DNA of 64,000 nt from JAPOXR01 sp964291445 (GCA_964291445.2 OZ219863.1:851496-915495), one strand, 5' to 3'; counted from the stretch's first letter, positions 39,790 to 49,862 are shown. Program-made: numbers and translations. The notes: a model not told the origin generated them from the letters alone.

Positions 39790-41100
39790 TCAATCAAGGC
39801 CTTCGGGTTGTCCCACGACCACAAAATGCAATGCGTCTGGCTGCAGCAGGCGGGTCGCCATGTCGTTGACCTCCTCCAGTGTCAGCGCCCTCACAAGGTC
39901 ATTTCGTTCCTTCACATAGGATGCTGGAATGTCGTCGAACTGCATGCCGGCAAGGATACCGGCGATTGCGCTATTGCCGTCAAACCTGAGCGGGTATGCA
40001 CCGGTCAGATAGGTCTTGATGTCAGCCAGTTGCTGCTCGGTAATCCCGTTATCGGCTACCCGTCTCCACTCATCCCTCACGACATCAACTGCCTCGACAA
40101 CCCGATCATTGGCCGTAGACAACTCGCCGACCATGATCCCTGCATTCCTGTACGACGCCAGGAAAGATCGAACCGAGTAGGTCAGTCCGCGCTTGATCCG
40201 GACCTCGTCATTGAGAATCGCCGAAAACCCGGAGCCGCCAAAGATTTCGTTCAGCACATAGGCTGTCAGGAAGTCCGGATCGTTCCGCAGAAGTCCCGCA
40301 TGGGCAAACTGGACCACCGATTGCGGCGATGGAAAGTCAATCACGGTAACGCCGCCCTCCAGTTGGTATTCGGGCTCGGCAACCGGGTCCGGGCCACTGG
40401 CGGGAAGGTCGCCGATCAACCTGTCGAGCAGCCCTGCCAGTTCATCCGGGCTGATATCGCCGACGGCACCGACAACCACGCTATCCCGTACAAGCGCATT
40501 CCTGTGGATCCAGCGCAAATCCTCGGCCGTCAGGGCCGAGACTGTCTCAATCGTGCCCTCGAGGCGGCGAGAATAGGGGTGGTCGCCGAACTGAAGCTGG
40601 TTCAGCTTCTCGCTTGCAATCTCGCCGGGATCCTTTTCGATATCCTGGATGATGACCAGCACCTGATTGCGGACCCTGTCGAGGGGTTCCTGGTCAAATC
40701 GTGGCTCCACGAGCGCAAGCCGCAGCAGGTCGACCGATTCATCCCGGTTCTCGGACAGGAACTGGGCCGAAACGGCAATGGTCTCCTTGTAGGCATCGAA
40801 ACCGAATATTGCCGCCAGTTCCTCCTGGCGTTCCTGAAATGCGATTGCATCAAGATCTCCGGCCCCTTCATTGAATAGTCCAGTCATCAGGTATGCTGCA
40901 CCGAGCTTGTCGCCCGGCTCGATACTGGCGCCGCCTGGAAACCTGATTTCCAGGGCAGCAAACGGGATCGAGTGATCTTCAACCAGCCATGCCTGAATGC
41001 CGCCGGGAGTCACGATTTCCTGTATGTCGATAGCGGCTGGAGATGCCGTCGGCAGCGCCAGGAATGCGGACGCAGCCCAGATCGCGATGTGCTGTCCCAT
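39790..41100 (-). CDS. M16-family peptidase-like protein, non-catalytic subunit
   Basis: The 436-aa protein has a signal peptide (IAIWAASAFLALPTASPAAI) and the M16 fold with DKLGAAYLMTGLFNEGAGDL where the zinc motif HxxEH should be. That motif is absent. The later region GGSGFSAILNDEVRIKRGLTYSV is the conserved substrate-binding block of the partner subunit. Such proteins pair with an active M16 peptidase to form a heterodimer. That partner is encoded immediately upstream with 3 bp between them. Periplasmic location is inferred from the signal. A role in peptide degradation or processing is assumed. Confidence 0.85.
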   Translation of the reverse strand: MGQHIAIWAASAFLALPTASPAAIDIQEIVTPGGIQAWLVEDHSIPFAALEIRFPGGASIEPGDKLGAAYLMTGLFNEGAGDLDAIAFQERQEELAAIFGFDAYKETIAVSAQFLSENRDESVDLLRLALVEPRFDQEPLDRVRNQVLVIIQDIEKDPGEIASEKLNQLQFGDHPYSRRLEGTIETVSALTAEDLRWIHRNALVRDSVVVGAVGDISPDELAGLLDRLIGDLPASGPDPVAEPEYQLEGGVTVIDFPSPQSVVQFAHAGLLRNDPDFLTAYVLNEIFGGSGFSAILNDEVRIKRGLTYSVRSFLASYRNAGIMVGELSTANDRVVEAVDVVRDEWRRVADNGITEQQLADIKTYLTGAYPLRFDGNSAIAGILAGMQFDDIPASYVKERNDLVRALTLEEVNDMATRLLQPDALHFVVVGQPEGLD

Positions 41101-41103
41101 TGA

Positions 41104-42441
41104 TCAGCCCTCCTCGCCGGTCAACCAGCCGGTAACCGAACTCTCCACCTCCAGGACTTCCCTGGCCACGGCAACTATGTCTTCGCCAGTGACCGCCTGC
41201 AATACATCCGGCCAGGCCTCCACATCCTCAATCGACAACCCGCTGGCGAGGGCCTGGCCATATCTGTTTGCCCGATCAAATACGCTGTCCTGGCCATAGA
41301 TCCAGGCCGCCCGTATCTGTGCCTTGACCCGGGCAAGATGGTCCTCGTCGACACCGTCGGCAATGAATTCGGCCAGCACCACGTCAACCGCATCCTCCGC
41401 CTCCTGCAGGGTGACACCTTCAGCAGGCACAGCCAGGAATCCGAAGGTGGCGTAGTCGAGCGAGACGCCATCATAGAAGGCGGATGTATAGACCGCGATC
41501 TTCTGTTCAATCTCGAGTTCCCTGCCGAGCACCGAGGTTGCACCGCTCCCACCAAGAAGCTCAGCCAGGATTTCCAGTGCCGCCGCCTTCTCCTGTTCGC
41601 CGGGATTTCGTTCCGGCGCCAGATAGATCCTGACAACATAGGGGCTTGCGACCCGGGGGTCTGACGCAGCAAGGCGCCGTGCCGCAAGGTGAGGCGGCTC
41701 CATCGGGCGAGCCCGTCCGGCCATTTTCGAATCCGCAGGGATCTGCCCATAGTATTCTTCAGCAAGTTGGCGCACTTCATCAGGCTGGACATCGCCTGCG
41801 ATGATCAGCGTTGCGTTGTTCGGAACGTAGTGTTGCCGGTAGAAGTCGAACAGATTCTCCCGCGTCAGGCCTTCGATTTCCGTCCGCCAACCAATCACTG
41901 GGATTCCATAAGGATGGTTGAGGTACAATGCCGACATCCGCTGTTCGGCAAACAGGGCATGCGGATTTGAATCCGTCCGCTGGTTCCGCTCTTCCAGCAC
42001 CACCTGCCGCTCGACGCTGATATCCTCCTCGGTCATCAGCAGGCCATTCATCCGGTCCGCCTCCATTTCCATCACGGTCTGGAGCCGGTCAGACGCAACC
42101 CGCTGCCAGTAGCCGGTATAGTCCCTTGAGGTGAACCCGTTTTCGGAGCCACCCAGCAATTCGACCGTTTGCTGAAATTCACCAGGCCCGTACTTCTCCG
42201 TCCCACGAAACATCAGATGCTCCAAGAAATGGGCAATGCCAGACTTTCCCGGCGGCTCATCGGCAGCACCCACATCGTACCAGATCATTTGCACCGCAGC
42301 CGGAGCCCGATGATCCTCGATGACCACAACCTCCAGCCCGTTATCCAGAACAAAATCGCTGACATTCTCATCGCCAACGGCACCACCCGTCATCAACACG
42401 AGCGCCAGAACGGTCATGCCTGTCGAAACAATCTGCATCAT
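41104..42441 (-). CDS. M16-family zinc peptidase, catalytic subunit
   Basis: The 445-aa protein starts with a hydrophobic signal-like segment (VSTGMTVLALVLMTGGAVGD). It has the inverted zinc motif HFLEHLMFRGT, with Glu ligand region METEADRMNGLL-like text (QTVMEMEADRMNGL) about 75 residues later. The C-terminal substrate-binding block is GGSGATSVLGRELEIEQKI. It should degrade or process peptides in the periplasm together with the non-catalytic partner downstream (3-bp gap). Typical length for the family is 420-480, so both look intact. Confidence 0.88.
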   Translation of the reverse strand: MMQIVSTGMTVLALVLMTGGAVGDENVSDFVLDNGLEVVVIEDHRAPAAVQMIWYDVGAADEPPGKSGIAHFLEHLMFRGTEKYGPGEFQQTVELLGGSENGFTSRDYTGYWQRVASDRLQTVMEMEADRMNGLLMTEEDISVERQVVLEERNQRTDSNPHALFAEQRMSALYLNHPYGIPVIGWRTEIEGLTRENLFDFYRQHYVPNNATLIIAGDVQPDEVRQLAEEYYGQIPADSKMAGRARPMEPPHLAARRLAASDPRVASPYVVRIYLAPERNPGEQEKAAALEILAELLGGSGATSVLGRELEIEQKIAVYTSAFYDGVSLDYATFGFLAVPAEGVTLQEAEDAVDVVLAEFIADGVDEDHLARVKAQIRAAWIYGQDSVFDRANRYGQALASGLSIEDVEAWPDVLQAVTGEDIVAVAREVLEVESSVTGWLTGEEG

Positions 42442-42779
42442 CCAGCTCTCCAGATTTCGTTGCGCGGTATTGAGTGACCGCAGGAGCCAAGAATTGCAAG
42501 TGTCGCAAGAAATCGTGACCGACGACCCTCCGGCAATCTCCTGGTACAGAACAACGCGAACCGCGACTGAAACCGGTTATCACGGCAAGCACAGCCTGAC
42601 CGCTGGACTCAGGAATACCGTTATCTAGGCCACAGCACCGCCGGACAGCAATCGCAGGTCCCGCGGGTGCGGTTGGGGCTGGGATTGCCTATGACATCCT
42701 CCTCACAACCTGCATAGCAGGTCGCGGACTGCCCCTGAGTGACCGGCCTTGCCTTCCACCTCGCCACCACCCCCGAATC
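42442..42779. other. Gap with no recognised gene
   Basis: About 340 bp between the M16 gene start and the porin 3 terminator. Frames present have no recognised features. Confidence 0.45.
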
Positions 42780-42808
42780 AAAAGGGAGCGGCCCGGCCGC
42801 TCCCTTTC
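42780..42808 (-). terminator. Terminator of porin 3
   Basis: The hairpin AAAGGGAGCGG / CCGCTCCCTTT with a CCCGG loop matches those behind porins 1 and 2, including the CGAATCAAAA stretch next to it. It lies just past the porin 3 stop. Confidence 0.85.
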
Positions 42809-42830
42809 CAGATTGATATGCAGTCAGCAC

Positions 42831-44327
42831 TCAGAACTTGAAGCTGAGGCCGATGCTGGCCTTGTTGGATTCACCGACCTTGCCGAAGCCGGCATTCATG
42901 GTGGCGCCGCCGCCAAGACTATGGGTCACGCCCATGCCCACTGCATCCGTTGCCTCGCCTTCCTTCGGCTTCGTGCGGCCATAGGCCAAGGTGACGGCAG
43001 ATGCGCCCATGGTGTATTTCATGTCTGCGCCCATGCCCGTCATTTCCCCGTCTGCATGTTCCTCATCCGTCTTGACGTAGAGCAGGTTGGTGGAGACCTC
43101 TCCGGCCGAGAAGCCGACACCCATGCTGACGGTCTTCTTGCTGTCATAGCCGACACCGATGGTGACGCCGCCAGCATTGAACTTCATACCGAAGGCATAC
43201 TGGGTTTCGGATTTGGCAGGATCAAAGACGGCGCCCATAGCATCAACAGCCTCCTTTGCAGCAGTGTGCGCTACAATCGTCTTAGCTTCAGGGGTAGCCT
43301 GGTTTATGATGTCACCACCATCAGCATCCAAGCCGCCGTCTTCATCGACACCGTACCTCTCGGCCAGCATATCCCAAGCTGCCATTTGCGCTTCAGTTAC
43401 TCCTGGCGCTACTGCATCAACGCTACCACCGGCAATTGTGTAAAACTTGCTCTCGTCTTCAGCCGGGGTTGTGGCAGTTGCATCAGGGTCTTTGCCACTT
43501 CCTCCACGCCTAATTGTGGTCAAGTCAAGGTCGCCTCCGGTTCCATCTCCATTCTCATCGTAAGTGATGGCGACGGCGTCAACTACCAAAGTGTCGGTCG
43601 CCTCGGTGCTTTCAAGGATGTATTCTACAACTGCATCCTCGTAGGCATCTTGTTCATCCTCATGAACAACCCTGGGGCCTTCTTTCCTTATGACACCTGC
43701 ATCTGAAGTTGTTGCCTGGAACAATTCTCCGAAACCCAAATCCGGAACCTCACCGTCTTTATCCGCCACTTCTTCGCCCGGAAACTTGTACCTGTAGACT
43801 CCAGGCGCTGCAGTCACTTCGGGACTCCCTGGAGTTGCTTCTTTCACCAACACGGCAGGAATCGTAGCCGTCCCCGCCGAAATGGCGATCGAGATCTGTC
43901 CGAAATTATTGTCGTAGCGCAGCTGACTGGCGGTGGTGCCTCTCAGATCATGGACCCCATCGTTGACGCCGATGTCATTCAGCCCGATGTCGGCAATGCT
44001 GCCGGCTGTCAGGTCGGCCGCATCATTGCCACCGATGGTCAGCGTACCGAAGGAGCCGCTCACATGCACGGTTCCGGTATTGATCGCCTTGTCACTGACA
44101 TCAAAGCCGGCCGATGCGCCGAACGTCAAACCGCCATCGGTGGTGCCGGAGGCACCGAAATCGATACCGATCTCATGCACGAACGAGTGCTTTGACACTC
44201 CTCCGTCGGATTCGGAGTCGTAATTCACGCCCATCTTGGCATCGCCGGTGGTCGTAATCGCCATCTCGGCAAGTGCCGCACCGCCTGCCAGGGAAAGGGC
44301 AGTCGATGCAATCAACAGTTTCTTCAT
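42831..44327 (-). CDS. Outer-membrane porin 3 (Rhodobacter-type)
   Basis: The 498-aa protein shares the signal peptide, first strands (HSFVHEIGIDFGASGTTDGG, HVSGSFGTLTIG) and the C-terminal barrel (FGMKFNAGGVTIGVGYDSKK to SFKF) with the other porins. Its middle (roughly 43215-43873) is unrelated, acidic and longer than in porins 2 and 4, with TSDAGVIRKEGPRVVHEDEQ. A channel for small hydrophilic solutes is expected. It follows the shared leader and site, and is preceded by a long intergenic region. Confidence 0.9.
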   Translation of the reverse strand: MKKLLIASTALSLAGGAALAEMAITTTGDAKMGVNYDSESDGGVSKHSFVHEIGIDFGASGTTDGGLTFGASAGFDVSDKAINTGTVHVSGSFGTLTIGGNDAADLTAGSIADIGLNDIGVNDGVHDLRGTTASQLRYDNNFGQISIAISAGTATIPAVLVKEATPGSPEVTAAPGVYRYKFPGEEVADKDGEVPDLGFGELFQATTSDAGVIRKEGPRVVHEDEQDAYEDAVVEYILESTEATDTLVVDAVAITYDENGDGTGGDLDLTTIRRGGSGKDPDATATTPAEDESKFYTIAGGSVDAVAPGVTEAQMAAWDMLAERYGVDEDGGLDADGGDIINQATPEAKTIVAHTAAKEAVDAMGAVFDPAKSETQYAFGMKFNAGGVTIGVGYDSKKTVSMGVGFSAGEVSTNLLYVKTDEEHADGEMTGMGADMKYTMGASAVTLAYGRTKPKEGEATDAVGMGVTHSLGGGATMNAGFGKVGESNKASIGLSFKF

Positions 44328-44468
44328 TGTATCCTCGTCACTTGAATTGTTGTCTCTTCGGTGGAGGAGATGGTCTCCTGGGACCCACCGTGCGAATGGC
44401 ACAATCAATGGCGGATGGGGGTGGTATTATGGAGTCGCCTCAAGGAACCGTATGTGGTGGTTTGATTG
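44328..44468 (-). promoter_or_regulatory. Conserved porin leader block, porin 3
   Basis: This is the same 140-bp leader as in the other porins, with a few substitutions and a one-base change around GGTCTCCTGGGACCC. Identity drops off after ACCACATACGGTTCC. Confidence 0.6.
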
Positions 44469-45046
44469 GAGTGATTTGAGTCAAATCAGCGAACAACTGT
44501 CCAATTTATTGGACATTCAAGGACATCAGTTGGACCAATTTTGGTCTAATCTCACATAGGTATCTGAACAGGTAACCTACAAATTTGGCTTTGTGGCCGG
44601 CGACTTCGACTTGGTAGCAATTGAGCACATTGAATATCGGGGGTCTTGACATGAGGAATTTCTGGCGGGGCTTGAGCGCCCGTTGCCCGGCGGTACCGAA
44701 TTGCACACTGGTGGCGCGTCAATCTGGAGTTTTCCTCCAGCAAACTTGCGCCGACAATCCAGTCTGGCGGCAGCTGATGACACAGATCCAACTGTCATGG
44801 ACGCAGGTCACACCAACATTGCTTCTCTTGCCTGTCTGTTCCGGGATTCATGCCGGGTTGAGATTTCGTGTCAAATGGCCCAGCTTCCCTGAGGCTGGTT
44901 GATGTCGACAGCATGGATGGCCGCCTTTTGTGAAAAAAACCTGACCCGAAGTCTTCATGAATCCGGAGTTGGTTGTTGCAATGGCCAAGTGCGATGGCTA
45001 TAGACGCCGTTCACTCGGAAACGCAGGGGCGCTCGAAGAGGAACCG
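44469..45046. other. Intergenic region between porin 3 leader and tRNA-Val
   Basis: About 580 bp hold the porin 3 operator and nothing else I can name. Short frames on both strands lack family features. Confidence 0.45.
44559..44576 (-). promoter_or_regulatory. Direct-repeat operator of porin 3
   Basis: In gene orientation the site reads GTTACCTGTTCAGATACC, with the 12-bp period of the porin sites. It is centred about 240 bp before the start codon. Confidence 0.55.
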
Positions 45047-45121
45047 GGGCGCGTAGCTCAGCGGAAGAGCACTACGTTGACATCGTAGGGGTCACTGGTT
45101 CGATCCCAGTCGCGCCCACCA
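45047..45121 (+). tRNA. tRNA-Val (anticodon GAC)
   Basis: The 75-nt gene begins GGGCGCGTAGCTCAGCGG, carries anticodon loop TTGACAT, T arm CTGGTTCGATCCCAG and ends GCGCCCACCA. It lies 28 bp upstream of rpmJ on the same strand. Confidence 0.95.
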
Positions 45122-45149
45122 TCAACTCCCGCGATCAGGAGGAAAGGTG

Positions 45150-45275
45150 ATGAAAGTCAGAAATTCGCTTCGCTCGCTGAAATCCCGCCATCGCCAGTGC
45201 CGTGTCGTGCGCCGCAAGGGCCGGGTATACGTGATCAACAAGTATCAGAAGCGATTCAAGGCACGGCAAGGCTGA
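45150..45275 (+). CDS. rpmJ: Ribosomal protein L36 (zinc-less type)
   Basis: The 41-aa protein begins MKVRNSLRSLKSRHRQCRVV and ends RFKARQG, the usual alphaproteobacterial L36. It lacks the CxxC...CxxxxH zinc ligands of the other L36 type, with one Cys only. AGGAGG lies seven bases before the ATG. It follows tRNA-Val and may be co-transcribed with it. Confidence 0.93.
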   Translation: MKVRNSLRSLKSRHRQCRVVRRKGRVYVINKYQKRFKARQG

Positions 45276-45308
45276 CCGCTACTCAGGCGGGCGCACCGCT
45301 TCTGACGA

Positions 45309-46541
45309 TCAGTCATAGACGCGCTGGTCGTCAATGACCTTGCCGTCATCCGGCAGACTTCCCTTCTCACGCAATTCGACCACCCCCCGCAATTTGAGGA
45401 TGGATGCCGCCATTTCTCCGAAACCAGGAACATCTCCGGTGTCGGTCTCGGCCAGCACCGTCATCACATCCTGATCGTTTGCCCGTGATACCACGATCCG
45501 AACCCGGATTATGCCAGGGCTGCGCCGGACCAGTTCGGCAACCTGGTCTGGCCGCACGAACATTCCCTTGATCTTGGTGGTCTGGTCTGCCCGACCCTTC
45601 CAGCCAGCCAGGCGGCGATTGGTACGTCCGCAGGAACTCGTGCCCGGCAGGAAGGCTGACAAATCGCCGGTGGCAAACCGGATCAGTGGGTAGTCCTGGT
45701 TGAGCGTGGTCACCACTACCTCGCCAATTCTCCCCTCCTCGACCGGCTCGCCGGTGCCTGGCACCACCACCTCGACCACGACTCCCTCATCGACCACGAG
45801 CCCCTGGTCCGGAACCGTCTCGTAGGCGATGCTGCCGAGGTCGGCGGTTGCATAGCTCTGGAGGCAGGATATCCCCCGATCGGCATAGAATTGTCTGGTG
45901 GCCGGAAACAGTGCCCCGCCACCGACCGCAGCAATCTTCAGGCAGTCAAGACCGACTCCCATCTCGTCGGCCGTCTCCAGGATTGTCTTCAGGTAGTCGG
46001 GTGTCCCTGCATAGGCGGTGGCTGCAAAATGCGCCGCCGCCTGGACTTGCAACTCGGTCTGACCGGTTCCGGCCGGAATCACCGTTGCTCCCACTGCCCG
46101 GGAACCGCTTTCAAAGATCATTCCGGCCGGGGAGAGGTGATACGACAGGCAATTCTGTACGATGTCACCCGGCCCGATGCCGCAGGCATGCAGGAATCGT
46201 CCCATTCGCCACCAGTCACCGCCGGTCATACCTGGCTCGTAGATCGGTCCGGGTGACTGAAAGAGATGTTCGAACTCAGCTGTCCCGAGGGCAGCAAATC
46301 CGCCGAATGGCGGTGCTTCCGACTGCAACCGGGCAAGCTCCGCCTTGCGCAGGACCGGCAACCGGGCCAAATCGCCGACCGAGGCGAATTCGGCGGGGGC
46401 GATATCTGCCAGCATCCCGGCATAACCCGGCGCGAGATCCCTGGCCCGGGCAACGAGCGCCGGCAGGTCACGGGCAAGATCATGGGCCCGTTCATCCGGA
46501 GAGCGAAGCTCGAGGCGGTCGTAATGGCTGCCGGCGGTCAT
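45309..46541 (-). CDS. Phenylacetate-CoA ligase-like adenylating enzyme
   Basis: The 410-aa protein has the PaaK plan: an N-terminal helical part (LPALVARARDLAPGYAGMLAD, about 25-50), core segment SPGPIYEPGMTGGDWWRMGR, and LQSYATADLGSIAYE. A late ATP/CoA region has PLIRFATGDLSAFLPG, then GWKGRADQTTKIKGMFV. It would form acyl-adenylate and then acyl-CoA from an aryl or alkyl acid. It is the last gene of the liv-type ABC cluster, so it probably activates the imported substrate. Its Met at 46541 is chosen because the fold starts there; the frame is open to 46610. Substrate is not known. Confidence 0.83.
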   Translation of the reverse strand: MTAGSHYDRLELRSPDERAHDLARDLPALVARARDLAPGYAGMLADIAPAEFASVGDLARLPVLRKAELARLQSEAPPFGGFAALGTAEFEHLFQSPGPIYEPGMTGGDWWRMGRFLHACGIGPGDIVQNCLSYHLSPAGMIFESGSRAVGATVIPAGTGQTELQVQAAAHFAATAYAGTPDYLKTILETADEMGVGLDCLKIAAVGGGALFPATRQFYADRGISCLQSYATADLGSIAYETVPDQGLVVDEGVVVEVVVPGTGEPVEEGRIGEVVVTTLNQDYPLIRFATGDLSAFLPGTSSCGRTNRRLAGWKGRADQTTKIKGMFVRPDQVAELVRRSPGIIRVRIVVSRANDQDVMTVLAETDTGDVPGFGEMAASILKLRGVVELREKGSLPDDGKVIDDQRVYD

Positions 46542-46656
46542 GTCTGCGGTCTTGCCGATTTCGCCGGTCCGGTCAGGCCTAGCCTCCGAGCAGAAGCCCG
46601 GTGCCCGCAATTCCGGCCAGCGCCAGGCATCCGGCGGCGGGGTTGGTCCTGCATCC

Positions 46657-47475
46657 TCAGTTCAGCCATCGCTTCCGACGTCGGTAGCTGCGGACATCGC
46701 GGAAGGATTTGCGTCCCGACTCCGACATGCCGAGATAGAATTCCTTGACATCGGGGTTTTCGCGCAACTCCGTGGCCGGCCCGTCCATGACCACCCGGCC
46801 CGATTCCAGGATGTAGCCGTAGCTGGCAAATCGCAGGGCGACATTGGTATTCTGCTCCGCCAGCAGGAAACTCACGCCTTCCCGTTCATTCAGGTTGCGC
46901 ACGATTTCGAAGATTTCCTCGACGAGTTGCGGGGCCAGGCCCATGGAAGGCTCGTCAAGAAGGATCATTTCCGGGCGCGACATCAGCGCCCGGCCGATGA
47001 CGCACATCTGCTGTTCGCCGCCCGAGGTGTAGCCGGCCTGCGACCGGCACCGCTCCTTCAGCCGCGGGAAATAGCTGTATACGAGCTCAAGATCCTCCTC
47101 GATCCTCGCTCTGCCATCGCGCCGGGTGAAGGCGCCGGTCATCAGATTCTCCTCCACGGTCAGATGCTCGAAGCAGTGGCGCCCTTCCATGACCTGGATG
47201 ACTCCCAGCCGCACCAGTTCCGACGGGCCGAGATCCTGCACATCCCGGCCACGGTAGTTGATGGCGCCCTTGGTGACCTCGCCACGCTCGGAGTGCAAAA
47301 GATTGGATATCGCCTTCAGGGTAGTGGTCTTGCCGGCACCGTTACCACCGAGCAGCGCCACGACGCCGCCGGCCGGCACTTCGAGGCTGACCCCCTTGAG
47401 AACGAGAATCACGTGGTTGTAGACAACCTCGATATTGTTGACGCTCAACAGCGCCTCGGAGCCGGTCTCTTCCAT
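46657..47475 (-). CDS. livF: Branched-chain-type ABC transporter ATPase LivF
   Basis: The 272-aa protein has Walker A GGNGAGKTT (about 43), Q-loop region, signature TSGGEQQM (about 150), Walker B MILLDEPSMGL (about 172) and H-loop region AEQNTNVAL. The LivF hallmark is the EGRHCFEHLTVEENL block. With LivG it powers uptake by LivHM. The Met at 47475 starts directly before EETGSEALLSVNNIEV. It lies 62 bp after livK. The C-terminus is extended with an Arg-rich tail (YRRRKRWLN). Confidence 0.93.
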   Translation of the reverse strand: MEETGSEALLSVNNIEVVYNHVILVLKGVSLEVPAGGVVALLGGNGAGKTTTLKAISNLLHSERGEVTKGAINYRGRDVQDLGPSELVRLGVIQVMEGRHCFEHLTVEENLMTGAFTRRDGRARIEEDLELVYSYFPRLKERCRSQAGYTSGGEQQMCVIGRALMSRPEMILLDEPSMGLAPQLVEEIFEIVRNLNEREGVSFLLAEQNTNVALRFASYGYILESGRVVMDGPATELRENPDVKEFYLGMSESGRKSFRDVRSYRRRKRWLN

Positions 47476-47537
47476 GGCTGGGCTGATGGGTCCGCGGGCG
47501 GATCCCGGCCCGCATCGGGCCGGGATCACCGTTTTCG

Positions 47538-48821
47538 TTAGCAGCGCCGCTCGATGCCGTGTTCCTCGGCATAGGCGGCCGCATCCTCGGCAATGAGGGC
47601 ATCAACGACCTCCTTGTCGGACTGGATCAGGTCGGTGATGATGTTCCATTCGCCCTTCATCGCGTCCCATTGCTGCACCATGGCCAAGCCGGGGCCGCCA
47701 TGGTTTTCGCAGGTGACCGTGAAGGATGGTGCAAAATTCGGCAGGCCGAGGGCGGTCATCTTCTCCTCGGAGATTTCCAGTGCCTCCAACCCGTCGCGCA
47801 TCATCGCCGACGTGATGTCGCTGACGCCATGGATTTCCTGGGCGGTCCTGATCGCTTCGGCGATGAGCAACGCGCCGTACATGCCGCGCATGTAGAGCAC
47901 TGAGCCGACCTGGTCGCCGGCACCGGCCGCCTTGCCAGCATCAAGGACATGCGTCTTTAGATCGTCGATCAGCGGGTAGTCGGTGCCGACGCCGTGCAGG
48001 GCCAGCGCCTTGTAGCCATCGGCGCGATCGCCAGCCGGCAGCACGTCATTCTCGGAGCCCGACCACCAGATGCCGATGAAGTTCTCCATCGGGAACCTGA
48101 TATTGGCCGCCTCCTGGATCGCCACCGAATTCATCACGCCCCAGCCCCACATCAACAGATAGTCGAGCTTCTCGCGGCGGATCTCCAGCCATTGCGACTT
48201 CTGTTCCTGGCCGGGATGATCAACAGCAATCAGCTTCAGCTCGTAGCCATGCTTGGCCGACAACTCCTCCAACGTGCGGATCGGCTCCTTGCCATAGGCC
48301 GAATTGTGATACACGAGGCCGATTTTCATGCCGGAGATGTCGCCGTCATTGAGCGACATGATGTGCTTGATGGCGATCGATGCACCGTCCCAGTAATTGG
48401 CCGGGAAGTTGAAGACATGGCTGAAGACTGTGCCGTCGGCCGCTGCCGTCCGCCCGTAGCCCATTGAATGGATGGGTATCCCGTCGGCGGTCGCCTTCGG
48501 TATCAGCTGGTAGGTGATGCCGGTCGACAGCGGTGCGTAGACCAGTGATCCCTCGCCCTTGGTCGCCTCGTAGCACTCGACGCCCTTCTGGGTGTTGTAG
48601 CCGGTCTCGCATTCCAGAACCCGGACCGGCACGCCGCCGATGCCGCCATCCCGTTCATTGAGTAGCGTCATGTAGTCGGAAAAGCCGTCGGAGGCCGGTA
48701 TGCCGCTGGGCGAATAGGGGCCCGTCCGATAGCTGAGCCAGGGAACGACCAGTTCGGCCAGTGCCGCCGACGTCGAGATCGACATGATGGCCGCGGCCAG
48801 TGCTGCAATCCTGAGTTTCAT
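47538..48821 (-). CDS. livK: ABC transporter substrate-binding protein (LivK-type)
   Basis: The 427-aa protein has a signal peptide (AALAAAIMSISTSAALAEL). The periplasmic binding fold type I follows, with WLSYRTGPYSPSGIPASDGF, GGIGGVPVRVLECETGYN and SGMKIGLVYHNSAYGKEPIR. The family binds amino acids, amides or organic acids. It lies next to acyl-CoA ligase genes, so an acid is likelier than an amino acid. It is separated from livM by the accessory block at 48822-51548, though such genes are normally adjacent. Confidence 0.9.
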   Translation of the reverse strand: MKLRIAALAAAIMSISTSAALAELVVPWLSYRTGPYSPSGIPASDGFSDYMTLLNERDGGIGGVPVRVLECETGYNTQKGVECYEATKGEGSLVYAPLSTGITYQLIPKATADGIPIHSMGYGRTAAADGTVFSHVFNFPANYWDGASIAIKHIMSLNDGDISGMKIGLVYHNSAYGKEPIRTLEELSAKHGYELKLIAVDHPGQEQKSQWLEIRREKLDYLLMWGWGVMNSVAIQEAANIRFPMENFIGIWWSGSENDVLPAGDRADGYKALALHGVGTDYPLIDDLKTHVLDAGKAAGAGDQVGSVLYMRGMYGALLIAEAIRTAQEIHGVSDITSAMMRDGLEALEISEEKMTALGLPNFAPSFTVTCENHGGPGLAMVQQWDAMKGEWNIITDLIQSDKEVVDALIAEDAAAYAEEHGIERRC

Positions 48822-49233
48822 GGGAATCCTCCTTCAGTCTGTATCCACAAACTGTTACCGACAAACCCCGCCCTTTGCCAGTGGTCATGCACGACCGGCA
48901 CCGACACCGAGTGGCAGGCATCCGCCAATCACAGCCCCGACACTCATGCCAGGGATCATCCCGGGATCCGTTGGAGGGGCTGGTGTAATGTCGGGTGTCG
49001 AATTTCTCCAAAGGTCCACCCGAATTCGGCATGGTAGCCACCCGGAGCGTAGCGACGCGCTGCCCCTCTGGTCCAAATGTCATCAGGCTCATTTCCGGTC
49101 CCTTCGGCTTGTGGGAGATCTCGCGGATAATGCCACACCCATGCCCCACGGGATTGCAAACCGAATCTCACACCGCTCCAACCTGCCGGCGCCGCACGGG
49201 TGTGCATTGCCATGATTGCCGCGTGATACTGTA
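48822..49233. other. Gap with no recognised gene
   Basis: About 410 bp upstream of livK. It should hold a promoter if the accessory block cut the operon. No clear hexamers or hairpins are seen. Confidence 0.45.
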
Positions 49234-49650
49234 TCAGTACTCTTCAATGGCCAATTCACGATTGGAATTTCCGAATTCGTCAGCGAGTGAACGAAGATGC
49301 GTGCCCCAAAGTTTGGCGTTTTCCTCGGTAACGTCCAGGTCGCTCAACAGGTCCAGGGCGGCCGCCTTGCTGATCTGTATCTGGGTCGACTGACATGAGG
49401 GGTTTGGCGTGCTTGTCAGATGCGCCCGCTGCGCCCAATCGAGGAGCGCAGGTAACTCGACACATTGCAGGCCAATGCGAGAATCCACAAAGTGAAGGCT
49501 CTGCCTTACCCAAGCTGGACAAGCTTCATGCCGGACGGCTTCCTTCAGCGCCCGATCCAGAATGCCGTATGAAGTGGGAATTCTGTCCTCGCCGCCAGCC
49601 AGCGCCCAACTGGCAACCAGGATTTCAGAAATATCAAGCATGTGCGGCAT
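49234..49650 (-). CDS. Uncharacterised 138-aa protein
   Basis: I do not recognise this protein. It starts MPHMLDISEILVASWALAGG and ends ADEFGNSNRELAIEEY. It is mixed alpha-helical by eye, with CQSTQIQISKAAALDLLSDL near the middle and no membrane segment. Codon use looks ordinary for the window. It sits inside the block that splits the liv operon, next to the AlbA_2 pseudogene. A second start at the Met in position 4 is possible. Confidence 0.45.
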   Translation of the reverse strand: MPHMLDISEILVASWALAGGEDRIPTSYGILDRALKEAVRHEACPAWVRQSLHFVDSRIGLQCVELPALLDWAQRAHLTSTPNPSCQSTQIQISKAAALDLLSDLDVTEENAKLWGTHLRSLADEFGNSNRELAIEEY

Positions 49651-49862
49651 GGGTCAGGTCTCCAGGATCCAGATCAAGTTGCTCTTGTCTGCTCTTGCAG
49701 AGCCACAATCCGGTTGAAAAGGGTTCCTCGCGGGCAGTTGGCCGCCACCGCAACCGTATTCTCGTGGAAAACGCTCCCGTCCCATCGGGCGAATTCCGCT
49801 CTGCCATGCAGGCACTATCACCCCCAAGCGATGGCGGCAGCGTCGACCATTCCTTGCAATCC